From the NCBI GenBank assembly GCA_947172415.1, contig OX359199.1:4552001-4616000 (forward strand): a stretch of DNA of 64,000 bases, given 5' to 3'. The translations under genes were made by a program, and so were the position numbers. Position 1 is the first letter of the stretch; every line of letters starts with the position of its first letter. Source of the stretch: Chondrosia reniformis. Its lineage: Eukaryota; Porifera; Demospongiae; Chondrillida; Chondrillidae. The notes beneath the pieces are model-generated. The model was not told the origin of the DNA, made no database searches, and saw only the letters and a list, made by a program, of their open reading frames with translations. Below, in pieces: positions 47,301 through 56,816 of the stretch.

Positions 47301-49166
47301 ACCTATCATCTTGCAAAAACTCATGACTTGGTGCTGGGACTCGCTGCCACAGAACAGACCTTCTATGGCAGAGATTTGTGAAATCTCCAAAAGACCTGAA
47401 TTTCACAGACTGCGAAATCAGATCAATGTCCGAGGACTAAACTCAATAACAGCGTCCTGTGTCTTCAGGATGGAACCTAGCCCCATGTTATCTCTTTCAG
47501 CTTCTCAATCGGTTGAAGCATCTCTAGATATGGAAGTCACTAAAACCAACCTTCCTACTAGACTGCAGCCACACGGTGATACCCTTAAATTCCCCAGAAA
47601 ACGGTCTACTCTCAAGTCATACTCTTCCACCCAACAACTTGAAGTCCGTAAGGATAAAGTTGAACTTTCAACAAGCTCTGAGTGTAGTAGTGGCCTTACT
47701 AAGAGCATGGCCGTAGTCAGGACAGAAGATGGAGATCCCACGTGGCAACTTGATGACTCCATCTACACTCAACCTCACACACAAATGTGGATTTGTGGTC
47801 GAAACCACACTTTTGCTACAGGAGACACTACTGATGAAAAAGGGCTGACAATTTTCTCTATTCCTGATGGAGAACACAACTTTACCGTGAGTTTCCTTAT
47901 AACTAAACTACTCACCTGATCTCTATACATAATGGTCCTTTGACTGATTCCTGTGTATAGGTATATAGCAGCCCAACCCCAGGGGCAGCTGAAATAACTG
48001 CCATGTGCCAATATGGCCGCCTCATGTGGATGGGGACTAGCACTGGAGAACTACAAGTGTTGAACATTAATAACTTGATGGTCAGGTTTTCCTGCTACCT
48101 TGACCCTAAAGAAGTTTCCCAATCTGGAACCACCACTAAACTTCGCAACACCTCATCACATGAGGACTTGCGCTCATCTGGTAGGAGGAGACAAAATAGA
48201 ATTCTCTCCATCATTTCTGTACCAGAGGAGAATCATGTGATTGTGACAACCAATAACTCGCAGATTTGGTGTATCTGGAGTAACCTTTGCGATTTGAATG
48301 GTTCCAACCACATTGAGATTGAGCAGATTATTGAACTGAAGGACCAGCCACCCATATACCAGATGTGCAAGGTGGTGCAGCCTGATGGAAGAGTAGAAAT
48401 ATGGGGAACCAGTGAAGGAAAGATTGCAGTAATTTCATACAAAAATGAAGACTGTAAGCTGATAGTTGAATATTTGGAGTGTATCTTCCCCAATGGTCTT
48501 AGGCTTCCTTGTCAGTGCATCACCAATGCTCACTTCTTGACTACCGACGGCCACATCAAGGACCATGTATGGGTATCTACCACACGGAGGAACAAGATTA
48601 TATGTTGGGATGCTCAAGATCGAAAGCAACTGCACATTGTTGAAGTAAAAATGTTAGACCCAGGTAAGCATTGAATTAACCTGTGATATTTTTGTGATAA
48701 TTGTAGTATTTTCTTTTTTCTTTAAAACATAGAGAGCTCTGTGATTGCTGTCCATTCTATTTTAGCCAGTGGCCATGACCTCTTTGTGGGAACCACTACA
48801 GGTGTGATTGGAGTCTTTAATGCTGAGTCAGGTGACTTCATTCACAAGTTCCATTACCACTCTGGGAAAGTTAGGGAAATCTTAGAGGTTCCCCTGGCAA
48901 CTATGGCCTCCTTGTGTACTGAGATACCCTCAGATTTTCTGAAAGAGGAGGAAGTCTACTTTGAGAGTCTACAGACAGCCTCCTTGAGAACTACACTAAA
49001 TAATTTATCAGATAAGAAGGTTGGAACTCAGCCAATGATCCTCAGTATAGGAAACGGCAGCTTGCCCTTGAAGAGAGAACAGCTTAATTCTTCACCATAT
49101 TCACCAAGATCACCAAAGGGATTCATACAACAGGAAGAAATATGCCTTCAGTGTTGGACTAGATAG
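35314..49166 (+). CDS. LRRK1-like kinase: ankyrin-LRR-ROC-COR-kinase-WD40, 20 exons, 2664 aa
   Basis: Multidomain ROCO kinase. Twenty exons, first 35314-35536, largest 37433-40309, last 48733-49166, sum to 7995 nt without a break in frame. Ankyrin repeats fill residues 1 to about 550 (GHTAMHLAAAEGTHQILDYL, TPLHFACCNPKCLQVVPKLL). LRRs span about 640-1165 (ALAYVDLSENMLEYVSDFPF, CNLDLSNNNLTGQF). ROC has P-loop GYEKRGKSTLLKRL near 1181, G3 TWDFGGQDDYY near 1239 and G4 VGTHMDKIKK near 1295. COR follows, then the kinase: GSGSFGFVLEAK, lysine in GAKFSL, HLDIKSDNILAW and DYGISK (DYG for DFG, as in LRRK1/2), GTPGYTAPE. A C-terminal beta-propeller has GTSTGELQVLN and GTTTGVIGVFNAESGDFIHK. Ankyrins plus KSDNILxW favour LRRK1. 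Exon 9 begins at 42467, the last of eleven repeated acceptors. Confidence 0.95.
36960..37975 (+). repeat. Paralogous near-identical tract, copy A (in LRRK)
   Basis: Matches 51535-52430. Exon 6 here (from 37433) and its counterpart (from 51886) differ at only about five of 540 nt, and the end of the preceding exon is identical. Identity stops abruptly after GGGGTGGAT. The intervening intron is partly shared but longer here (231 versus 117 bp). Confidence 0.93.
40715..41175. repeat. 17/20-bp minisatellite, about 25 units
   Basis: Units CTTTGTGTGCTCTTAAG and CTTTGTGTGCTCTTACTAAG in LRRK intron 7, between two ROC exons. It supplies a pyrimidine-rich run just before the exon 8 acceptor at 41226. 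Confidence 0.95.
41897..42490 (+). repeat. 54-bp minisatellite carrying eleven copies of the LRRK exon 9 3' splice site
   Basis: Each unit contains a polypyrimidine stretch CCTTTCCTATATATTCCTGT, then AG, then ATAAGAGCCCCAGGCTG, the exact start of exon 9 (I-R-A-P-G-C). The final copy runs into the true exon at 42467. One copy has GAAG in place of GTAG at the acceptor. In the ten upstream copies the ROC reading frame is not preserved: nine hit TAA after ten codons and the first is shifted by an extra A. Confidence 0.93.
42726..42906. repeat. Irregular 47-bp tandem repeat, about 4 units
   Basis: Units with AATAAGAGCCCCTTAACCCT and TTGTTCAGTAGGGTAATATT in LRRK intron 9. The ATAAGAGCCCC part also begins exon 9, which may be coincidence. 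Confidence 0.85.
43131..43268. mobile_element. Foldback MITE with GACCC hairpin core
   Basis: Arms GGTTCATCTTTAGCCTTTTG and CAAAAGCCCAAAGATGAACC are inverted. The centre TTTCGACCCCTAGGGGTCTT is itself palindromic. The right flank (AAGATGAACCATCTCAAAGA, then GAAATCCCTATCATCTG) recurs at 61975-62020, and a shorter part at 44728-44750. In LRRK intron 9. Confidence 0.75.
45928..46367. mobile_element. pogo/Tigger-like non-autonomous DNA transposon
   Basis: Ends are inverted: CAGTGCAACCTTACTTATCC at left, GGATAATCAAGGTTGCACTG at right, flanked by TA on both sides (45926-45927 and 46368-46369), the pogo/mariner target duplication. The interior has a second TIR-like block, CAGTGGGCCCTGGTTTAACC at about 46144, suggesting nesting. 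No transposase frame. In LRRK intron 15. Confidence 0.82.
46989..47172. mobile_element. Foldback element with 24-bp inverted ends and paired CTGATGA-type cores
   Basis: Ends CTGGTATATGATTTATTGAG and CTCAACAAATCATATACCAG are inverted. Inside, the minus-strand wording GCTGATGAAGACCTCCGG and plus-strand AAAGACCTCTGGATCGAAAC face each other. In LRRK intron 17. Confidence 0.75.
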
Positions 49167-49850
49167 CCTGCCATATTTACATGCATTATTCCCTGCATTA
49201 GATAATAACAAAAGCACTATTGAAAATACACTGTATATTTAAATTTGTTTTTGGTTCAACCTAAATCAAACTTTTGATTGGAGTGATAATTGTACAAACA
49301 TTTTAAGTATACTCAAGAACATCCATAAAATACATCTATTTAATGCCCAATGAGTTTTGCTAAAAATATTTGCCCTATATACACCTCTCACCATATATAT
49401 GCAACTTCATATCTATCCATTTGACAGAGTTACAGCACTAATAGTACATTAAATTACTGGTATACGAAGTTAATGTATGCATGGTGAGAGATATAGGGCA
49501 AATTTAGGTAAATATCAAAATTTGCAAAACTCATTAGGAACCTTTCAAAGAAGCTTGTGAATACTGAAATAAAGTTTGTGTACCAGTATTTAATGTCCAT
49601 TTATATAGTGCTGCAATTAATGCCATCAAATGGACAGATATGAAGCTTAAACTATACTGCCATTGCGCTTTAGCCATATACTTCAACTTTTATCACATAC
49701 TGTGGTCACCTATAGTACATAGTGCAAGGGTTAATCATTATAGATCCGGAATTAAATATATAAGTGTAACTCTAAAAGAAAGCCTGATCATGAGTTACAA
49801 AGTAATGCTGTGATATCTAGCTAGACAAGGGAATAAGGATCCAGCTAGCC
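49167..49850. other. Gap between LRRK and the ankyrin-GTPase-death gene
   Basis: Holds LRRK 3' sequence and an inverted-repeat element at 49345-49545: left CCCAATGAGTTTTGC with TTTGCCCTATATACACCTCT, right GGTGAGAGATATAGGGCAAA with GCAAAACTCATTAGG. A further flank to 49690 recurs at 960-1140. No gene seen. Confidence 0.75.
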
Positions 49851-52800
49851 ATGACAAGTATTCCGGATGTGGCAAAGAAATTGGGGTGGTTGATTTGTAC
49901 GTACGGGGATAAGGAGTTGGCGCAGGTTAAGTCGCGTATTAGTACCTTACCAAAGGACATGCAGCTGCGGATTATTAACCACGGTAACGAGTATTGGCAT
50001 GGCCGCACGCTAATGCATTTAGCTGCGTGGAAAGGAGCCTACCACGTCCTAAGCTACCTCGCTGAACACGATGGTAAGATTTAGTGCACCACACGTAATT
50101 CACTCGCTCCTAAATATATTGAGCCGGTTCTATTGTTACTGTTTTATTCTTAAAACTATATATGTGGGTATGCATGCGTTCAATCTACAGGACTTCGTTA
50201 TAAGGGTGCGATCGAGGGGTCGCCACTTCGGTGCTCCCAATTCTGTACCATGCACACCGATGACGTCAAACTACAAGTTAATTTAAGTTTCTGTGTTGAT
50301 AAAGTTGCATATGACGTGGAATTTATAATAATCTTTAGGATTGCAATTGTATACAGACATGACCATGCAAAGTATATAATTTCATTGGGATGGCTTAATC
50401 AATTAAGGATTTGCAAATTATTATTATTTGCCATAAATATTTGTTTTATATATGTATACACAAAGGGGCAACCAAAGCAAATTATATCCCACAATTGCAA
50501 CTGGTGTATAACTATAATAAGAGCCACTATGGCCTCTTATTAATGTGATATCCTGCCGATAACTCAGTAAATGCTTGTGTTATCCTACAAAAATGCAAGA
50601 AAAGCCTAGGGGCAGATCTATAGTGTATAACTATTATACATATATGTAGCCTGCATTGAATATATTATATATATACTAATCTGACTTCTTACTTATATAT
50701 TAGGTGATCCAAACAGAGCTAGTTATGGTCCAGACCTCAAGCAGGTATGACTTTTTGATTTTCAATAATGATTCAACTAAAATATTGATTACCTAATGCA
50801 TGCATGTAGCTAGGTTAAAAAACCTTACACTAAATAAAACCGTGTCCCTCATTTTGGCTACGTATATATACAGTATTAATAACTAAATGTATTACTATAT
50901 AGGTCATATTATTTGCTTCATGATGATCACATGATGATCACATGATCAAGACATGATATTGTCATTGTGGTTGTTAATATTCCTTACAATGTTTTGCTCT
51001 ACAGACATCTGTACACATTGCTGTTTGCAAAGATCACCCAGAGTGCCTAAAAGTTCTTCTTTACCACAATGGCTCTCTTAGCACTCGAAACCTAAATGGA
51101 CTATCACCCATGGATATTGTTAAAGGAAAGTGTAGGGAAGTCGCCCGCTCACATATTGGTTAGTTGACAACTAAGAGATCATATATTTTCTACTGCCCCT
51201 ACTACAATATATACAACTGCACATGCATGCATGCATGTAGAATACTACATAATTACTGTACATGTCTTGTTTCCTCTTTAGACATGGCTAAGAATGGAAA
51301 TGTAGTAGCAAGTGAGTGGATGCATCAGCTAAACAAATATGTACGTAAATGGGATCCAAACTACCCTTGTATTCATCAGCTTATAAAGTGACTTTAAATT
51401 TGTATTCTCGTTCTGTGAATCACATACATATGTATGTATTATGCAGCTATATATAACCCACTTCACATGTATTCATGTACCTTGATTTTGCTGATATTGA
51501 AATATGCATGATATTGTATTACGTAACTTAAAATTATACATGTCACTTGCTATTGATGAATATGAACATACTCCAGCTCATACTATTACTGTACTGTATG
51601 TACCTCTTATATAGGTCTCCATGACTGTTGTAAAGTAGACGCTGAAAAAAGCCTTCATGACTTCAAAAACATATTCCACCATCAGCTTCCCTTAACCTGG
51701 CAAGATTTGGGTACTAGGTTCACAGATTTGAAAGACAAGAATGGTTCAGCTGTGACACTACTTTACAGGTGCCTTTCTTCACAGTCCAACAGTTCAAAAT
51801 TAACATTATGCTTTCATTGTGTATAATATATGCTGTAGCTGTATACTTTAAGATATAGTTTTGAAATTTATCTTTCTGTTCATAGGGTTTGTCACCATGG
51901 CAACAAGAGAATTCTTGACCACCTGTTGAGTCTTCCTTCAACTTCAGACCCATTGGCCAATTTGTCAGATGGCTGTAACCCGCTTCATGCAGCATGCACT
52001 CGAAATGACATAGAAACTGCAAGTAAATTACTGAAAAGATGGCCTCAGCTGCTTCTGCAATCTGAGAATAAGAATGAGCGAAATCCCTTACATATAGCTT
52101 GCCATCGCTGTTCTCCTGATATGGTAGCTCTTTTTCTGTCTGTAATCAATGATATTTTATCCAATGGCCAATATACAGAGGACAATCGATTGGATTTAAA
52201 CATTCCAGATCACTCTGGAAATACACCTCTCCATTTTGCTTGCTGCAATCCAAAGTGCTTGCAGGTTGTTCCTAAGTTACTTAAATTTAAGCCACAACGA
52301 GCTAACTACCACCCAATAGATGTGAATGCAAAGACCACTGATAAGGAACGCACTGCCCTTCACATAGCTATATTACGGCACAAATGCAGGGAGTTGCTAT
52401 CTCTGCTGCTACAGGAAAAGGGGGTGGATGTGTATGCTAAAAGCTTTCCTAGCAGCTCTACAGTAACAAAGTTTACACAAGCTGTTATAAAATGTTCTAG
52501 ATGTCCTTCGCCCACGAGTGTATCACCAAAAGGTAGACGAGGCTCATCTGGTGATGGTGAACAGACAACCTCTCGGCATAATCTGGCCAAGCCAAAAAGG
52601 AATGAACGTTGCTACACTCCTCCTTTGCCTAAAAGGAATTCTAGAATAGCAGCAATCAAAAATGATAGCCAAATAACCAGACATCAGTCAACTCCTGATT
52701 TGAGTAGCTCTGAGTTATATCAATTTAATGCCAGATTGTATTTTCTCAAGAAAGATAGAAGGTTTGAAATATTCTCAGCCAACAAGCCACCCCTAGATGC

Positions 52801-55800
52801 AATACCCTTTAGTAAAGTAAAGCTGACACCCCTTGCTGAAGCCTATGCTTTGGATAATTCTGAAGCAGTTAAACTGCTAAAGAAAGCAGCAACAGATAAG
52901 CCAGAAAGAGACCCTGACTTACTAGAGGATCTTTCATTCAAGTTTTACTCACAGTTTCATGACAGCAATCCCAGTGCACCTAAGAAAAAAGTAAGTTTGC
53001 CCATAAGTGTTTATATGTACATGTGTGTGTACAGTACATTTTGGGTCGGTTGTCCAGACTGGATATTGCAATCGGTAATCGTAAAAGGTTATCATCGCAT
53101 GCATGGTGACGTCATTCTCGTAGGAAAGTTTGTTCAAATGGTAGTTGCGAGTTACTGATTGCAATGTCCAGTCTGGACAACCGACCCAAAAAGTACTGTA
53201 TATATATATATGCATGTAGATGTACACATGCATATATAAGGTCCTGTATATAAGAGGTACTCACATGTTTTATATGCGTTTTAGTAACTATGTTAATTGT
53301 TTGCCATTTCTGTCTTTAGGATGATTGGGTAGGACTATACCACAAAGCAATTGAACGACATGGCTCTATTACCATTAAAGTGATTAGGTGTATCATGACT
53401 GGGCCACCAGAAGTTGGAAAGTCATCCCTCAAGTATCTTCTCATTTTCAATGAATCTAAGGAGGTAAAAATCAGTACTGGAGTTGCAGAAGCTCCGAAAA
53501 TTGTGATTGCTAGCTATTTGGCTGAGGAAAAGAATGCAATTCTCAGCTGGAAACCAGTTGATGACAAAGTAATGGAAAACATAGTCAGGACATGTACAAG
53601 TCAGAAGACATACAAACACAACGTGTCCTATCCAACTCCCCATATGGAGACAGTCCCACCTCAAAAATCAACAACAAAGGCCCCTGAGCAAGGCATTGTA
53701 GTGCCCTTGCCAATCCCAACTGTAACAGTAACAGATTCTCCTGAACCAATCGAGTGCCCTATATTACCTGAACCAGATCATGAGCTGCTATCTCCATTGG
53801 ACCAACTTAAGAGTATACGTGATGAACTCCTTAGTTCAAATGATTTCGGTGATCTGGACCTCAAAGAAGCAACATTTGTTCATTTCATTGATAGCGGAGG
53901 CCAGCCAGCATTTCAGGATTCCCTGCCATTTCTATTAACACTACCATGTACTTACATCCAGGTTTTCAATGCTGCAGAAGACCTTGCAAAGGAAATTGAG
54001 GTATCCTTTCGTTCCGCAGATGGTCAAACCTACACAATTCCATCAGGCCATGGTCTAACAACCATTGCTTTGATGTTAAGATCACTTTCAAGCATATACA
54101 CAGCATCATCCAAGTCTATAGACAAGAGGCTGGGTGAAATTCTAAAACATTCCCCTCAGCTTCGTATGTTCCTTGTTGGAACATTCAAGGATAGGTTGCT
54201 ATCTTTACCTGAATCTGATATGAAAAGAAAAATAGAATCAATGATTGCTAATCTCACTTCTTTAGAGAAAAAGCCATATTATTCTCTGATTGCTGATAAT
54301 GATGCAATTTCCAGAACTAAATTAGCAGAGGTACTTGAGAGGGTCGACAATCCCCCAGCCCCAGTATACTGGCCCTATCTGATAAACAACATGATGACCA
54401 AGCAGAATCAGGTATCCAATGAGGATGCTGAGACCATTGAAGCACTAAAATCAAAGATTTTAAGCAGTCTAGGAAGCCTGGGATCTAAAAACTATTTTGA
54501 GCTTGATATGCCCCTAATGTGGTTTCTCCTTCATGTAATTACAAGTAGGCTAAAGCAGAAATTCCTTAAATATGATCTTTTGAAGCAGTTCTGCATCCAA
54601 AGTCAGTACCTTGATGCAGAAAATGCTGATGATCAATTCCAAGGCATGTTATTGCTCTTACACAAGCTTGGTTTTTATGCCTACTTTGATCTTACTGAAA
54701 AGTCCCGGGAGTGGATATGTACTGATGCCACTGCCTTGTATAATGAAGTTGCCAAGGTTCTGACCATACAGTTCAAGAAGCCATTGCAATTGCATGCGGC
54801 TAAGAGTCGAGAATTCCAGACCACAGGTATATTATCTGTCAACCATCTTGATGTAGTCTTTGACGACTTAGGCATCAGCAAAGATGTCCCAAAAGAATGG
54901 CTACTGGAGATACTGTATCATCTGGGAATATCAGCTAAATACCAGTTAGATCCAGTGGAATATTTCATGCCCTTGGTACTGCCTTATGGAGGGGTGGTAA
55001 TTCCCCAGTGGAATGAAGCCAACATTCTCTGCTTTTCCTACAAATATTCAGGTAGCCATGCTAAGGCTGATCTTATGGATCTTCCTCGAGGCATATTCAC
55101 TTGTCTTGTGGTTCACCTTTCTGAAATGACAAAGAGCCAAATTCTAAAACCAAAACCTAGAGGTAGTGATCGTACCACAGCCTGTTTCTGCTATTTGGGT
55201 ATAGATGTCTATCTGATGGAGGAGCAAGACCGATTAGAACTGCTGCTTGCACACAGTGATGCAGACAAAAGGGGAACTCCCTTTTGCGAGAGAAATTGTC
55301 ATGACATACAATGTCTAGTGAAGTCTACCCTTAAGAATATTGGGTCCAAAGTGATGGAAGGAATGCCTGTGGAAGAGAGACCAGAGCTTCAAGTTGGATT
55401 TCTATGCCACTGTGACTCTGTCAAATCAGCACACCTTGCTCTCTGGGAGAGCAGTCACCCAAGATATCTTGAATGCCAGTTGGGTGGGAAGAGATTAATG
55501 GATTGTTCTGAAAGTGTCTGGTTTCCCGACCAATTTGTACCAACTGACCTAGGTTTAGTTCTGAAGGTGCTAGGCTACAAGCTGTATGCTAATTGGAGAG
55601 ACCTCGGTGTGCAACTTGGTATTGAACCATCAGTGCTTGATGCAGTAGAAAAAAACCAACATTATAAGGTGGAGGACTGCTTCCCAGCAATGATAGAAAG
55701 ATGGCTACTAAAGAAAGTGGGCACAGGCAGGAAGGGGAGGAACTGGAATGTGCTTTTGTATGCCATTGAGGTAGTTGGACCTGAGTCTGTTTATGAGGAA

Positions 55801-56344
55801 ATCAAGATGGATTGTACCATGAAAGGTATGCTATTTGTGCTTAACCTGTACATATGACATGATTAGAAATATTGGTCCTTGAATCAGTGTATACTGGTTA
55901 TTATAATCTGGAACCAAAGTGTTTGTGTGTATATATGTAAAAGCCAAGAACTTATTAAAGATCAAGAAGACCGAGACTCGATCCCAGGGTCACTGATGAA
56001 GGGTGGTATTCCCAGAAACAGCTGTCTGGCCCAGTGGAAAAGAAGCATAATTGTATCCTCACCCATAATTCTATAGGTTTGCCCTAAGTTGTTAGTCTAA
56101 GAAAATTTCTATTCTTTCTGCTTCACGGGCACAATAACCATAGTTTTATGTATTACAGTGAAACCCCTCTAAACTGATTCCAACTACAAAGTTCCATTTA
56201 GAAGGGTGTTCAGATTAGTGAGGTTTCACATGGTACTACTTTAAATATATTTGACTGAAAATGTAATTCGATTGAGTTTGTATCAATTTTTTGTGAGAAT
56301 GCATACCATCAGGAGTTTATTTTTTTATTTTAGGATTTTGTTAA
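49851..56344 (+). CDS. Ankyrin-P-loop GTPase-COR-like-death domain protein, 8 exons, 1407 aa
   Basis: Unnamed ROCO-like signalling protein. Exons 49851-50073, 50704-50744, 51005-51158, 51282-51311, 51615-51768, 51886-52990, 53320-55825 and a terminal 56334-56344 sum to 4224 nt. Residues 1 to about 540 are ankyrin repeats paralogous to LRRK. The GTPase has G1 GPPEVGKSSLKYLL near residue 596, G3 HFIDSGGQPAFQDSLPFLLT near 759 and a weak G4 LVGTFKDRL near 855. A COR-like block starts MPLMWFLLHVI near 965. Residues about 1312-1400 look like a death domain (GYKLYANWRDLGVQLGIEPS, then CFPAMIERWLLKKVG). LRRs, kinase and WD40 are absent. If the last donor is not used, the frame ends at 55857 instead. 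Function unknown; apoptosis-like or immune signalling is inferred from the domains. Confidence 0.85.
51535..52430 (+). repeat. Paralogous near-identical tract, copy B (in the death-domain gene)
   Basis: Partner of 36960-37975. Upstream exons 1-3 of the two genes have diverged to roughly half identity at protein level, and the coding sequence diverges again after 52430, so the tract is an island of much higher identity. Confidence 0.93.
53030..53200. mobile_element. MITE-like element with about 42-bp inverted repeats
   Basis: Left TTTTGGGTCGGTTGTCCAGA and right TCTGGACAACCGACCCAAAA are exact inverted repeats, continuing with small mismatches. In intron 6 of the death-domain gene. Confidence 0.85.
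55970..56035. repeat. Dispersed element fragment with CTGATGA…GAAAC core
   Basis: Partner of 11700-11762. In the last intron of the death-domain gene. Confidence 0.6.
56157..56232. mobile_element. Short pogo-like MITE
   Basis: Ends CAGTGAAACCCCTCTAAACT and AGATTAGTGAGGTTTCAC are imperfect inverted repeats of the type seen in pogo/Tigger elements. No internal coding sequence. Confidence 0.55.
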
Positions 56345-56816
56345 AATGAAGAGTTCATGCAGTGTATGTTGGAGCCAATCATCTAACAATTCCTACAATA
56401 CTGACACACTTAACCTTACACTTATAATATAATTTTCTAGTATCTCTCAGTGCATGCGTGTTGATTTAGCATTAAGGTCAAATCATTATAATGCCTGATG
56501 TACAATATATGTATTCTGAATCAATGACTGCAATCAATAAGAACAAATCAATGTATGTATTGACAATTCATGTACGTAATGTATACATTGATTCATAATT
56601 TAATTATTAAATAGAAAAAGAAAATATTATTCAATTGTGTGTATGCATTGGTAAGGGATAGAGATGAAGCTGAAACTGTTCATCAATTCCTACACTGTAT
56701 AGCTTAGATTTACAGCATTCATAGTCAACAAAAGAAAAAGCTATAATATGCGTACTGTTATATACCTCGCGACGTACGTAGACTACACTTTACCTAGCTG
56801 TCAATTGAGTTTGAAA
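56345..56816. other. Gap upstream of the TIR-TIR-SLOG gene
   Basis: AT-rich; contains the presumed 3' end of the death-domain gene and the promoter of the next. A repeated ATGTATTGACAATTCATGTA-like stretch is visible near 56550. Nothing else recognised. Confidence 0.5.

Noticed and set aside
50071..50543. Short frames after exon 1 of the death-domain gene
   Set aside because: They lie in an intron bounded by 50073 and 50704; no coding support.
56748..56816. Upstream ATG extending the TIR-TIR-SLOG protein by 23 residues
   Set aside because: Poor start context compared with AAAATGG at 56817, and the extension (MRTVIYLATYVDYTLPS) shows no domain or clear signal peptide.
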